From NCBI GenBank assembly GCA_050015275.1, contig JBEKBS010000005.1, positions 124,001 to 188,000 of the forward strand: a stretch of 64,000 bases of DNA. Reading direction: 5' to 3'. A program made the translations under genes and the position numbers. This document shows positions 33,370 to 42,407 of the stretch, piece after piece. Position 1 is the first letter of the stretch; the number at the start of each line of letters is the position of its first letter. Under the pieces are notes generated by a model. It did not search any database. It was given only the letters and a program-made list of their open reading frames with translations, and had not been told where the DNA came from. The DNA comes from DATKJS01 sp050015275 (GTDB taxonomy: Bacteria > Acidobacteriota > Aminicenantia > Aminicenantales > Saccharicenantaceae).

Positions 33370-34977
33370 ATGAATAAAGAAGAACTGACCCATCTCAGGG
33401 ACGAGGAGAGGGCGACGAGGAAGCTGGCGGAGCGCTACCACGTTCCTTACATCGACCTCGAAGACAGCGTCCTCGACAGGGACCTCGTCCAGAGCATCCC
33501 GGTCGAGTTCCTCCACCGCCTGAACTTCATCCCCCTCGAGGATGCAGGCGACGTCATGAAGATCGCCGTGGCCGACCCCTCCGACATCGCCTCCATCGAC
33601 GCCATCGAGTCCTTCCTCGGGAAAAAGGTCCAGGTCTACGCGGCCTCGAAACGGGCGATCCTCGAGGCCCTGCGGAAGAGCGAAACGGCCATGCAAGTCC
33701 TCAAGGACGCCACGGAGGGCTTCATCACCCAGGTCGTGGAGAAGGAGAGCGGCGAGGAGGAGGACGTCATCTCCATCGAGAAGCTGGCCGACCAGGACGG
33801 CTCCATCATCAAGCTCGTCCACACGATCATCTTCACCGCCGTCCAGAAGCGGGCGAGCGACGTCCACATCGAATCCAAGGACGATGACGTCAAAGTCAAA
33901 TACCGGATCGACGGCGTCCTGAGCGAGGCGATGGAGGCCATCGACAAGAGGTTCCAGTCGGCCATCATCTCCCGGATCAAGGTCATGTCGGACCTCGACA
34001 TCGCCGAGCGCCGCGTCCCCCAGGACGGCCGGTTCCGGCTCAAGATCAAGGACAAGACCATCGACTTCCGGGTCTCCATCATGCCGTGTATCTACGGCGA
34101 GGATGCGGTCATCCGCATCCTGGACAAAGAGATGATCACGGAGGCCGTCTCGGAGCTCCGGCTGGACCTTCTTGGCTTCTCCGGTTTGATCGAGAAGAAG
34201 TTCCGGAAGTACATCACCCAGCCCTACGGCATGGTCCTGGTCACGGGGCCGACCGGGAGCGGCAAGACGACGACCCTCTACGCCGCCCTGACCGAGATCA
34301 AGTCGCCCGAGGACAAGATCGTCACCATCGAGGACCCCGTCGAGTACCAGATCGAGGGCATCACCCAGATCCCGGTCAACGAGAAAAAGGGCCTGACTTT
34401 CGCCCGGGGCCTGCGTTCTATCCTGCGGCACGACCCGGACAAGATCATGGTCGGCGAGATCCGTGACCCGGAGACGGCCCAGATCGCCATCCAGTCGGCC
34501 CTGACGGGCCACCTCGTCTTCACGACCGTCCACGCCAACAACGTCTTCGACGTCATCGGGCGCTTCCTGCACATGCAGGTCGACCCGTACAGCTTCATCT
34601 CGGCCCTCAATTGCATCCTGGCCCAGCGGTTGGTCCGGGTCCTTTGCCCGCGCTGCAAGGTCCCTGCGACCTACACGGCCGACCAGCTCCTGGAGTCCGG
34701 CCTGGACCCGGCCGTGAACCTGGGCCGGACGTTCTACGAGCCGAACGGCTGCCCGGACTGCCACCAGACCGGCTACAAAGGCCGCACGGCCATCGCCGAG
34801 ATCCTGGAGCTCTCCGACCCGATCCGGGAGCTGATCCTGGAGAAGAGGCCGCTCTCTGAGGTCAAGAAAAGGGCCAGGGCAGAGGGAATGGTTTTTCTTA
34901 GGGAGATCGGTCTGGGGAAGGTCTTGGACGGGATCACCAGCCTCAGGGACCTGAACAAAGTGACGTTCGTAGAGTGA
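33370..34977 (+). CDS. pilB: Type IV pilus/type II secretion assembly ATPase
   Basis: A 535-residue GspE/PilB ATPase. An N-terminal MshEN-like domain (residues about 1-110) precedes the ATPase core: Walker A GPTGSGKT (Gly293-Thr300), the Asp-box TIEDPVEY, the degenerate Walker B VGEIRDPET and the His-box. A zinc motif CPRC...CPDC near 420-465 is the GspE/PilB mark. It drives pilin polymerisation from the cytoplasm. It starts 21 bases after pilC and its TGA overlaps the ATG of pilM (TGATG). No PilT-type retraction ATPase is present in the window. Confidence 0.95.
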   Translation: MNKEELTHLRDEERATRKLAERYHVPYIDLEDSVLDRDLVQSIPVEFLHRLNFIPLEDAGDVMKIAVADPSDIASIDAIESFLGKKVQVYAASKRAILEALRKSETAMQVLKDATEGFITQVVEKESGEEEDVISIEKLADQDGSIIKLVHTIIFTAVQKRASDVHIESKDDDVKVKYRIDGVLSEAMEAIDKRFQSAIISRIKVMSDLDIAERRVPQDGRFRLKIKDKTIDFRVSIMPCIYGEDAVIRILDKEMITEAVSELRLDLLGFSGLIEKKFRKYITQPYGMVLVTGPTGSGKTTTLYAALTEIKSPEDKIVTIEDPVEYQIEGITQIPVNEKKGLTFARGLRSILRHDPDKIMVGEIRDPETAQIAIQSALTGHLVFTTVHANNVFDVIGRFLHMQVDPYSFISALNCILAQRLVRVLCPRCKVPATYTADQLLESGLDPAVNLGRTFYEPNGCPDCHQTGYKGRTAIAEILELSDPIRELILEKRPLSEVKKRARAEGMVFLREIGLGKVLDGITSLRDLNKVTFVE

Positions 34978-35906
34978 TGACCGTGCCGTTCTTGAAGAAG
35001 TTCCGGACCCGCTTCGTCGACCGCCCCCTGCCGAACGCGGTTTTCGAGCTCGCCCCCGGTCGGCTCTGCGGCATCCGCGTCTCCGCGAGGGGACGGCCCG
35101 CCCGCAAGCGCTTCATCCTCCCTCTCGAAACGGGCGCCCTCGGCCCGTCCTTCGACCGCCCGAACGTCATCAGCGCGGGATCCGTCAAGCGGGTGATCGA
35201 GGAAGGGATGAAAGTCCTCGGGCTCGGAGGAGGGACCATCTCTCTTATCATTCCCGAGACCTGCGTCCGGATCTTCATCCTGACCGTGGATTCCGTCCCC
35301 TCCGGGCCGGGCGAGAGGGACGCCTTCGTCCGCTGGCGGGTCGGAAAACTGATGCCTCTTCTGCCCGAAGACCTCCGCCTGGACTACGACTTCTCCGCCG
35401 GTCCCGGACCGAGGAAGATCATCGTGGCCGCGGCCCGCGAGGCCATCATCCGGGAGTACGAGGACCTTTTCCAGTCCTCGGGGATGAAGGTGGGGACGGT
35501 GACCATCCCGTCCCTGAGCCTGGTCAATTTCCTCGACGGCGGGCCGGACACGAACACGATCCTCTTGAATATCGAGGCGGATAACCTGAGTTTCCTCGCG
35601 GTCACGGACTCCGGATGGACCCTGTACCGCCAAAAAGGAGTCGGGCTGGACCTCCCGGCCGAGGAAAAAGCCGACCTGGTCGTCAACGAAGTCGAGAACA
35701 CGGTCCACTTCCTCGAGGACAAGGAGAGGATGAAGGTGGAAAGAGTCCGGGTCCGCTCGGAATCCTGGGAAGAAGGACCCCTGGTCGTTGCCCGGCTGGC
35801 CGAATCATTGGCCCTGCCTGCGGACATGATCGACTACCCGGCCCCCGAGGAATGGGATCTTCGGGAAAAGGCCATCCTGGCGCCGCTCGTGGGGCAGATC
35901 TCATGA
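34977..35906 (+). CDS. pilM: Pilus assembly protein, actin-like
   Basis: A 309-residue PilM-like protein with an actin-like ATPase fold: the C-terminal subdomain carries NTILLNIEADNLSFLAV and EVENTVHFLEDKERM. PilM binds the cytoplasmic tail of PilN. Sequence conservation is low but position between pilB and pilN is decisive. The ATG shares a base with the pilB stop; it ends in an ATGA overlap with pilN. Confidence 0.82.
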   Translation: MTVPFLKKFRTRFVDRPLPNAVFELAPGRLCGIRVSARGRPARKRFILPLETGALGPSFDRPNVISAGSVKRVIEEGMKVLGLGGGTISLIIPETCVRIFILTVDSVPSGPGERDAFVRWRVGKLMPLLPEDLRLDYDFSAGPGPRKIIVAAAREAIIREYEDLFQSSGMKVGTVTIPSLSLVNFLDGGPDTNTILLNIEADNLSFLAVTDSGWTLYRQKGVGLDLPAEEKADLVVNEVENTVHFLEDKERMKVERVRVRSESWEEGPLVVARLAESLALPADMIDYPAPEEWDLREKAILAPLVGQIS

Positions 35907-36466
35907 ACGGGAAACGGGCGCTCTATTTGAACCTGGCCAGCCGGCCGGCGAGGAACCGGAGCTTCTATCTCCTGTCCCGGAATGTCCTGACCGTGGCCAT
36001 CGTCTTACTGCTCGGCCTCTCGGCGTTCGCGGCCGTCAGGTACGGCCGCCGGACGGCCCGCCTCAAGGCCTCGCTGGCCGAAACGGGCCAGATCGTGGAC
36101 GCGGCCGGACAGGAGGAAAGGCGGCTGTCTGCCGACGCCGACAGCGTGAAGAAGGCGGGCCGGGAGAAGGCCGACCTCATCAACAGCATCATTCTCCAAA
36201 AGAGCTTTTCCTGGACGGGCTTCCTCTCGCAGCTCGAAGCCGCGCTCCCGGATTCCCTCTACATCACGTCGCTCGTCCCGAATTTTTCGGGCGACCGGAC
36301 GTTCATCCTCAGGATCAAGGTCGTGTCCCGCGGCCTGGACGACCTCCTGACATTCCTCAACAACCTCAACGCCCGGAAATTCAAGTACCGGTTCGAGAGC
36401 GAATCCCGGGAGGACGAGGGCCGTCTTGTTTCGGAGATCTCCCTGACCTATGAGCGCGATATTTAG
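35903..36466 (+). CDS. pilN: Pilus assembly protein PilN
   Basis: A 187-residue inner-membrane protein: a short cytoplasmic start YLNLASRPARNRSFYLLSRN, the PilM-binding region, one helix (about 26-46), then a coiled coil and a ferredoxin-like periplasmic domain. It links PilM to PilO. The ATG overlaps the pilM stop by four bases (ATGA), and its last 17 bases overlap pilO. Confidence 0.85.
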   Translation: MNGKRALYLNLASRPARNRSFYLLSRNVLTVAIVLLLGLSAFAAVRYGRRTARLKASLAETGQIVDAAGQEERRLSADADSVKKAGREKADLINSIILQKSFSWTGFLSQLEAALPDSLYITSLVPNFSGDRTFILRIKVVSRGLDDLLTFLNNLNARKFKYRFESESREDEGRLVSEISLTYERDI

Positions 36467-37010
36467 CCGACTCCACGAGAAGGAAAAGAAGACGCTCGAG
36501 CGTCTGACCGCGGCGGTCCTCTTCGCCCTGGCCCTGGGACTCGGCCTGGCCATGTGGCAGCGGTCGAGTTATTTCGAGGCCCGCGACGCGCTGGCCGCGC
36601 TTCAAAACAGATACCGGAGGGTCCAAAAAGCCCGGACGGATGCAAAAGCCGAGTGGGCCCGCTGGCAGGAGGCCGTCCGGGACATGGAGTCTTTCAAAGA
36701 CACGTTCTTTTATGATGAGAAGACCGTCTCCCGGGCGCTCCGGCTGGACCTCCAGCGGATTTTCAGCGAGGCCGGAATGAACGTCCCTCCCCTCAGCTAC
36801 CACTATTCCGACCTGGAAAAAGTCCCGATCAAGAAAATCGCCGTCACGTTCAACTACTCTGGAACGTACGACGGCCTCAAGAGGTTCTTAGCCATCGTGG
36901 AGAGGTTTAAAAAATTCCTGGCCGTCGAGAAGATCGACTTCGAGAAAGCGGACGCCGAAAGCGGCCTCCTCAGTCTCAAGATGACGCTGGCGGGGTACTA
37001 TGAGATCTGA
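36450..37010 (+). CDS. pilO: Pilus assembly protein PilO
   Basis: A 186-residue bitopic protein with one helix (TAAVLFALALGLGLAMW, about 20-37), a coiled coil (about 40-80) and a periplasmic ferredoxin-like domain (KIAVTFNYSGTYDGLKRFLAIVERFKKFLAVEKI) typical of PilO/GspM. It pairs with PilN and contacts PilP. It begins inside pilN and its end overlaps pilP by 11 bases. Confidence 0.88.
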   Translation: MSAIFSRLHEKEKKTLERLTAAVLFALALGLGLAMWQRSSYFEARDALAALQNRYRRVQKARTDAKAEWARWQEAVRDMESFKDTFFYDEKTVSRALRLDLQRIFSEAGMNVPPLSYHYSDLEKVPIKKIAVTFNYSGTYDGLKRFLAIVERFKKFLAVEKIDFEKADAESGLLSLKMTLAGYYEI

Positions 37011-37494
37011 AGGACGGCTCCTGCGTTTCCTCCTCACCCTTGTGGTTTTTTCCCTGGCTTCCGCTCTTCCCGCGGCCCAAAAGGACAAGACCCGGCCGCC
37101 CGCGCCCAGGGACGGCAAGCCCCTCATCCGCAAGGACCTCCTGACCTTCAGCGGAGGAGAGATCGTCCCTCCGCGCCGCGACATTTTCCGCCCCATGGCT
37201 TCCGCCCAGCCGGCTTCGCCCCAAGTCCCGTCGGTCAAGGCCCCGGCCCAGAAAGGGCGGGGCCCGGCCGATGAGCCGCCCGCTTTCGCCCTGAACCTCG
37301 TCTATATCGGCTCGGTCCGGGCCGCAGGAAAGATCGTGGCCCTGGTCCTGAAAGACGGCCAGACGATCTCCGTTGCCGAAGGCGACGAGATCATTCCCGG
37401 ATACAAGGTCCTCCGCGTCACTCCCGACGAGATCGAGATCGGGGGACCGAGCTCGGAGCGGAAGACGTTTGCCCGACAAGGAGACCGGCCATGA
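37000..37494 (+). CDS. pilP: Pilus assembly protein PilP-like
   Basis: A 164-residue exported protein: signal peptide (about 1-26), a proline-rich linker (about 30-95) and a small beta domain (FALNLVYIGSVRAAGKIVALVLKDGQTISVAEGDEI) of the PilP/GspC HR type that links PilO to the secretin. The lipobox cysteine of Pseudomonas PilP is missing, so it is not obviously a lipoprotein. It overlaps pilO at the start and pilQ by four bases at the end. Confidence 0.82.
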   Translation: MRSEGRLLRFLLTLVVFSLASALPAAQKDKTRPPAPRDGKPLIRKDLLTFSGGEIVPPRRDIFRPMASAQPASPQVPSVKAPAQKGRGPADEPPAFALNLVYIGSVRAAGKIVALVLKDGQTISVAEGDEIIPGYKVLRVTPDEIEIGGPSSERKTFARQGDRP

Positions 37495-39629
37495 AAAAAA
37501 TCGCCCTCATGCTGGCCCTGGCGCTGACGCTCGGGGGATGTACGACGCTCACCCACAGCTACCGGTTGGGCGTGTCCGCCGAGTTGAACAAACAGTATGA
37601 CATGGCCATCAAATACTACGAGCAGGCCGCCGCCGAAAACCCGAAGGAATCGGTTTACCGGCTCGCCTTGTTCCGGGCGAAGGCGGCCGCCAGTTTGGTC
37701 CATCTCCAGAACGCCAGGGTGCTCGCTGCCCAGGGGAAGAAAAAGGATGCCGCGACGGAATACGGCATCGCCCTTTTCTACGACCCCCTCAACCGGTCGA
37801 TCGCCGAGGAGATGAAGGCCCTGGAGGCCCCCCCCCCGAAGCCCAACAAGCCCATCGCGGAGGTCGCCGAGGCCCCGGTCAAGCTCAAGCCCACCGTCGA
37901 GAAGCTGAGCATCAGCTTCCGGACCCCGGTCTCCCTGAGGTCGATCTTCGAGACCCTGGCCCGGATCACCGGCGTGACGTTCATCTACGACGAGACGTTC
38001 CGCGACATGAGCCTGGCCGTGGACCTGACGGGCAAGGACATCGAGCAGGCCATCAATTATCTTTGCATCGCCAGCAAGAACTTCTCCAGGATCGTGGACG
38101 AAAAGACGGTCATCGTCGCGCCGGACAACATCCAGATGAGGCAGAAATACGAGCTCCTCGTCATCAAGACCATTTACCTGTCCAACATCAACGCCCAGGA
38201 CGTCCAGGCCCCGCTCGTCCAGATGGTCAAGACGCAGTACAAGATCCCGACCCTCGGGGTGGACAAGAACCTGAACTCGATCACGATCAGGGACACTCCC
38301 CAGGTCGTGGCCTTGGCCGAGAGGCTCCTCCGGGCGTGGGACAAGCCCCAGGGGGAGGTCGTCATCGACGTCGAGATCATGGAGGTCGACCGGAACATGC
38401 TCCGGAATCTCGGGGTCGACTTCAGCAACACGACCATGGCCGTCCAGCTCAACCCGGCCGGCGGGCAGGGAAGCTCGACGGGCTGGCTCCGGCTGAACGC
38501 CCTCAGCCTCAAGAGCCTGGCCAGCTACGAGCTCAGCACCCCCCAGGCGGTCATCCAATTCCTCGAAGGGGACGCCAACACGAAGATCATCGCCCAGCCC
38601 CGGATCCGCGGCCTGAGCGGCGAGGACATGAAATACCTGGTCGGGCAGAAGGTCCCCATCCCTCAGGGGTCATTCACGCCGATCGTGGCCGGCGGGACCA
38701 ACACCCAGCCGATCGTCAGCTACACCCAGCAGGATGTCGGGATCGACCTCAAGATGAAACCCCGGATCCACCTGGAAAAGGAAGTCACCCTCGACGTCGA
38801 GATCAAGGTCTCCTCCCTCGCCGGAACGAGTACCGTCGCGAACATCCCGATCATCAACACCCGCGAGATCAAGAACATGATTCGCCTCAAGGACGGCGAG
38901 ACCAACCTCCTCGCCGGCCTGCTCTGGGACGAGGAGCGGAAATCCATCTCCGGGATCAGCTTCCTGAAGGACATTCCCATCCTGGGCAACCTGTTCTCGA
39001 GCACGCAGACGGAGATCGACCAGACCGACGTCATCCTGACCATCACGCCCCATATCATCCGGACCCTGCCGATCACGGACGCAGATGCCCGTCCGTTCTG
39101 GGTGGATCCCAACAGCATCTCTGACGTGTCCGGGGCCGGCCAGCGGGCGGGGGAAGAGGAGATGTCGAACCCGGCCGGCCTCGCCGAGAACCAGCCTGCC
39201 GAACCCGGCGAGGACACGGGCGCCAACGCCATCTATCTCTCGCCGGCCAGCTTTGAGATCCCCAAGGACAGGGAATTCCGGGTCAACGTCGAGCTCGCGA
39301 CCGAAAAGGAGCTCGGCAACATGTCCCTCAATATCGGCTTCGACCCCCAGGCTCTCCAGCTCAAGGACGTCATCGAAGGCGGAATTGCCAAGCAGATGGG
39401 CGAGAAGGCCCAGTTCGTGAATATCAAGACTTCCTCGGGATGCACCCTGGGCTTCTCCGGCCCGAACCTTGGCCGCGGCTTCAAGGGCCAAGGCATCCTG
39501 GCTGTCCTGGTCTTCACGCCCGTGAACGCGGGTGAGACGACGGTCTCTATCGCTAGCTATTCGGCCGTCGGCGTCAACGGGCAGACGGCCGTCCTCGGGA
39601 CGGGCAATTCGCGGATCCTCATTCGGTAA
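37491..39629 (+). CDS. pilQ: Secretin PilQ/GspD with C-terminal cohesin-like domain
   Basis: A 712-residue outer-membrane secretin lipoprotein (lipobox LGGC, Cys17). A TPR-like helical region (about 25-115) precedes an STN/N0 domain (about 140-200), an N1 domain (about 210-290) and the secretin core (about 315-530; VPIPQGSF and SISGISFLKDIPILGNLF are signatures). After a Pro/Glu linker, residues about 590-705 form a beta domain (YLSPASFEIPKDREFRVNVELA) that looks like a cohesin/type II-anchor fold. That addition is unusual: pilotin sites normally follow the secretin. It closes the pil operon; its ATG overlaps pilP. Confidence 0.9.
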   Translation: MKKIALMLALALTLGGCTTLTHSYRLGVSAELNKQYDMAIKYYEQAAAENPKESVYRLALFRAKAAASLVHLQNARVLAAQGKKKDAATEYGIALFYDPLNRSIAEEMKALEAPPPKPNKPIAEVAEAPVKLKPTVEKLSISFRTPVSLRSIFETLARITGVTFIYDETFRDMSLAVDLTGKDIEQAINYLCIASKNFSRIVDEKTVIVAPDNIQMRQKYELLVIKTIYLSNINAQDVQAPLVQMVKTQYKIPTLGVDKNLNSITIRDTPQVVALAERLLRAWDKPQGEVVIDVEIMEVDRNMLRNLGVDFSNTTMAVQLNPAGGQGSSTGWLRLNALSLKSLASYELSTPQAVIQFLEGDANTKIIAQPRIRGLSGEDMKYLVGQKVPIPQGSFTPIVAGGTNTQPIVSYTQQDVGIDLKMKPRIHLEKEVTLDVEIKVSSLAGTSTVANIPIINTREIKNMIRLKDGETNLLAGLLWDEERKSISGISFLKDIPILGNLFSSTQTEIDQTDVILTITPHIIRTLPITDADARPFWVDPNSISDVSGAGQRAGEEEMSNPAGLAENQPAEPGEDTGANAIYLSPASFEIPKDREFRVNVELATEKELGNMSLNIGFDPQALQLKDVIEGGIAKQMGEKAQFVNIKTSSGCTLGFSGPNLGRGFKGQGILAVLVFTPVNAGETTVSIASYSAVGVNGQTAVLGTGNSRILIR

Positions 39630-39661
39630 GGGAACGTGCGGAAAAAGGACCGTCGGCCCTG

Positions 39662-40201
39662 ATGATCATCATCCTCTCCGGGCCTGTGCACGGCGGGAAG
39701 ACGACGCTCGTCCAGAAGTCCCTCTCCCGGTGGGCCTCGCACGGGCTCGGGTTCGGGGGCTTCCTGAGCATCGCCGTGCCGGACGGTTCCGGGGCCCTTG
39801 AGTACGATCTCCTGGGCCTCAAGGACGGCCTCCGTCTTCCACTCCTCCGCCGGACCGGGGAGCCCGAATGGGAGAGGGTCGGCCCTTTCTCCTTCGTGCC
39901 CCGGACCTTGGAGGTCGCCCGCTCTCTCATCCGGACGGCCGACCCCGCCGAAGTCCTCATCGTGGACGAAGTCGGGCCCCTGGAGCTCGCCGGGGGCGGG
40001 TTCTGGCCGGCCCTCCGCGAGGTCGTCTTCAAGCCCGGGATGAAAGCGTTGCTCGTGGCGAGGGAGGAGATCCTGGAAGACCTCTCGAGGCTCCTCGGGG
40101 CCCCGATGCCTCTGATCATCGACGTCTGCGACCCCAACGCCCAGCGCCTTCTCGACCAGAGCCTGTTCGGGCTGACCAAAACCCATGATCATCAAGACTA
40201 A
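39662..40201 (+). CDS. P-loop NTPase (THEP1/MobB-like)
   Basis: A 179-residue nucleotide-binding protein. Walker A is GPVHGGKTT at residues about 7-15 and a Walker B-like VLIVDEVGPLELAGGGFW follows, the pattern of THEP1-type nucleoside-triphosphatases and related proteins seen with molybdenum/tungsten cofactor genes. The role is not proven: either nucleotide hydrolysis or a MobB-like step. It starts 32 bases after pilQ, and the MoaD-like gene begins inside its last 17 bases, tying it to the AOR cluster. Confidence 0.75.
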   Translation: MIIILSGPVHGGKTTLVQKSLSRWASHGLGFGGFLSIAVPDGSGALEYDLLGLKDGLRLPLLRRTGEPEWERVGPFSFVPRTLEVARSLIRTADPAEVLIVDEVGPLELAGGGFWPALREVVFKPGMKALLVAREEILEDLSRLLGAPMPLIIDVCDPNAQRLLDQSLFGLTKTHDHQD

Positions 40202-40460
40202 GTTCTTCGCTTATTTTCGGGACCTTTTCGCCGGCCGGGACCGGGACGTGGACATCGGCGACGGCCGGACCGTCCGTGACGCCCTCAACGTCCTCTGCGA
40301 CACGCCGAGCCGCCGCGCGGAGATCTTTGCCGGGAACGAGCCCAAGCCCCATCTCGTCCTGATGGTCAACGGCGTTCACATCCAATCCCTCCAAGGGCTC
40401 GAGACAGAGCTCAAGACCGGCGACACTCTGGCCGTCTTCCCCTTCCTCGGCGGCGGGTAA
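40185..40460 (+). CDS. MoaD/ThiS family sulfur carrier
   Basis: A 91-residue beta-grasp protein ending in GlyGlyGly, the C-terminus that is thiocarboxylated in sulfur carriers. FFAYFRDLFAGRD at the start and LKTGDTLAVFPFLGGG at the end match MoaD. It would supply sulfur to the pyranopterin dithiolene of the tungsten or molybdenum cofactor. Its ATG lies 17 bases inside the NTPase gene. The AOR gene, the likely user of the cofactor, is 90 bases downstream. Confidence 0.9.
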   Translation: MIIKTKFFAYFRDLFAGRDRDVDIGDGRTVRDALNVLCDTPSRRAEIFAGNEPKPHLVLMVNGVHIQSLQGLETELKTGDTLAVFPFLGGG

Positions 40461-40470
40461 TGTAGCACCG

Positions 40471-40497
40471 GGGACGGAACAGGACAAGCCCCGTCCC
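40471..40497 (+). terminator. Hairpin between moaD-like gene and AOR
   Basis: GGGACGG (40471-40477) pairs with CCGTCCC (40491-40497) around a 13-base loop. No T-run follows, so it may be a weak terminator, a processing site, or another copy of the GGGGAC-type palindromes. Confidence 0.3.
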
Positions 40498-40515
40498 ACC
40501 TGATCGCGTGGCTTC

Positions 40516-40544
40516 TTGCCTCCTCATGGGCCTTCTGTTATCTT
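40516..40544 (+). promoter_or_regulatory. Promoter of the AOR-aldolase-Lut operon (leaderless type)
   Basis: TTGCCT (40516-40521) and TATCTT (40539-40544), spacer 17. Six bases separate the -10 box from the ATG at 40551, so the transcript would begin at the start codon. No ribosome-binding site is present. Confidence 0.5.
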
Positions 40545-40550
40545 AGGCGC

Positions 40551-42407
40551 ATGCCCGAGTTCCCGATCCCCGGATTCCACGGGCGGGTCCTCGAAATCGA
40601 CCTGACCACGGGGGCCATTCTGCGGAAACCTCTGGATCCCCAGCTCGCCCTCGACTATCTGGGGGGCCGCGGCCTGGGGGCCCGGATCCTCTACGACACC
40701 ATCGATCCGGCGTGCGATCCTCTCGGCCCCGATAACGCCATCGTCATCGTCACCTCACCCCTGATCGGGACCAACGCCCCGACCGCCGGCCGCGGCCACA
40801 TGGTCTTCAAATCGCCGCTCACCGGTGTCATCGGGACGTCGAATTCCGGGGGGACATGGGGCGCGGCCTTCAAGGCCACGGGTTGGGACGTCCTGGTCGT
40901 CAAGGGCGCGGCCTCCGACCCCGTCATGATCGACATCGCCCCGGGCCGGGTCGAGGTCCTTCCGGCAGGCCACGTGTGGGGCATGTCGACCCACGAGACG
41001 AACGACGTCCTGGCCGCGGCTTCGGAGCCCGGGAGCCCCGCCCGCGTCCTCTGCATCGGGCCGGCAGGCGAGAACCTCGTCCGGATGGCCGCCGTCGCCA
41101 ACGACCGGAACCGTGTTTATGGCCGTTGCGGCCCCGGCGCCGTCTGGGGAAGCAAGAAGCTCAAGGCCGTCCGGGTCCGCGGCAAGGAAAAGATCGCCGT
41201 CGCCGACAAGGAGAAATACCAGGCGGGCCTCGACCAGGCCCTTTACCTAATGCGTCAAGCGCCGATCACCAAACGCCTTCTCCGCGAGCTCGGCACGGCG
41301 GGCCTCATCGAGCTCATCAACCTCATCAGCATGCTTCCCCACAGGAATTTCCGGGATTGCCTCCACCGCGAGGAGGACGTCGAGCGGATCTCCGGCGAGA
41401 CTCTGGCCAAGACGCTCCTCGACAAGGCGGGCTCGTGTTACCTGTGTCCGATCGGCTGCCAGCGGCACACGAGGGTCGTCGGCAAGGACGGAAAAGAAGA
41501 GACCGGTGAAGGGCCCGAATACGAGACCATGATCCTCATGGGCCCGGTCTGCGACATCTACGACATGGCCGCCGTCACCCGGGCCAACTACCGCTGCAAC
41601 GAGCTCGGCATCGACACCATCAGCTACGGTGGGACGGTTGCCTGTGCCATGGAGCTCTTCGAGCTCGGCCTCCTCACGAAAGAGGAAACGGGCGGGCTCG
41701 ACCTCGCCTTCGGGAGCAGCGAGGCCCTGGAAAAGCTCGTCCCGCTCATGGCCTTCAGGAAAGGGATCGGGGACAGGCTGGCCGAAGGGTCCTCCCGCCT
41801 GGCGGCCGGAGTCGGCCGCCCCGAATTGTCCATGACCGTGAAAAAACTCGAGATCCCGGGTTATGATCCGCGCGCCTCCTTCACCCAGGCCCTCGGCTAC
41901 ATGACTTCGCCGACGGGCGCCTGCCACCTCCGCGGAGGATACGCGGTTTCGCTGGCGTTCTTCGGCGGGACGAGAGAGATCCCCCGGTTCAGCCTCCTCC
42001 AATCTCCCATCGCCATCCGCAACATGCAGAACACCGGGATCCTCCAGGACAGCCTGGGCATCTGCCGCTTCACCGGCTTCGCTTTCTCTTCGGACCCATG
42101 GGCTCGGATGGTCAGCGGCGTCACGGGCCGCGACTTCTCGGTCGCGCGGCTCGAGGAGATCGAGAACCGCATCGCGACCCTCGAGCGGCTCTTCAACATC
42201 GAGGCCGGCGCCACGGCGGACGACGACGCCCTCCCGCCGCGCTTCGCCGACCTGCCCGTTGTCGCCGAGGGCAGGGAGCGGCGGGTGTCGCGAGAGGACC
42301 AGGACCGGATGAAGCAGGACTATTACCGGGTCCGGGGCTGGGACGGCCAGGGAAGGCCGACGGCCGAGCTCGGCCGGGCCCTCCGCATCGAAGCGAGGAA
42401 AAAATGA
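40551..42407 (+). CDS. aor: Aldehyde:ferredoxin oxidoreductase (tungsten type)
   Basis: A 618-residue AOR. The 4Fe-4S cluster cysteines are Cys296, Cys299, Cys303 (SCYLCPIGC) and Cys505 (LGICRF), matching Pyrococcus AOR spacing. N-terminal GFHGRVLEIDLTTG and GGRGLGARIL bind the pterin cofactor. The enzyme oxidises aldehydes to acids, reducing ferredoxin, in the cytoplasm of anaerobes. No ribosome-binding site precedes the ATG; a promoter at 40516-40544 suggests leaderless translation. It overlaps the class II aldolase by four bases (ATGA). Substrate inferred from the neighbours: a short aldehyde such as lactaldehyde. Confidence 0.94.
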   Translation: MPEFPIPGFHGRVLEIDLTTGAILRKPLDPQLALDYLGGRGLGARILYDTIDPACDPLGPDNAIVIVTSPLIGTNAPTAGRGHMVFKSPLTGVIGTSNSGGTWGAAFKATGWDVLVVKGAASDPVMIDIAPGRVEVLPAGHVWGMSTHETNDVLAAASEPGSPARVLCIGPAGENLVRMAAVANDRNRVYGRCGPGAVWGSKKLKAVRVRGKEKIAVADKEKYQAGLDQALYLMRQAPITKRLLRELGTAGLIELINLISMLPHRNFRDCLHREEDVERISGETLAKTLLDKAGSCYLCPIGCQRHTRVVGKDGKEETGEGPEYETMILMGPVCDIYDMAAVTRANYRCNELGIDTISYGGTVACAMELFELGLLTKEETGGLDLAFGSSEALEKLVPLMAFRKGIGDRLAEGSSRLAAGVGRPELSMTVKKLEIPGYDPRASFTQALGYMTSPTGACHLRGGYAVSLAFFGGTREIPRFSLLQSPIAIRNMQNTGILQDSLGICRFTGFAFSSDPWARMVSGVTGRDFSVARLEEIENRIATLERLFNIEAGATADDDALPPRFADLPVVAEGRERRVSREDQDRMKQDYYRVRGWDGQGRPTAELGRALRIEARKK

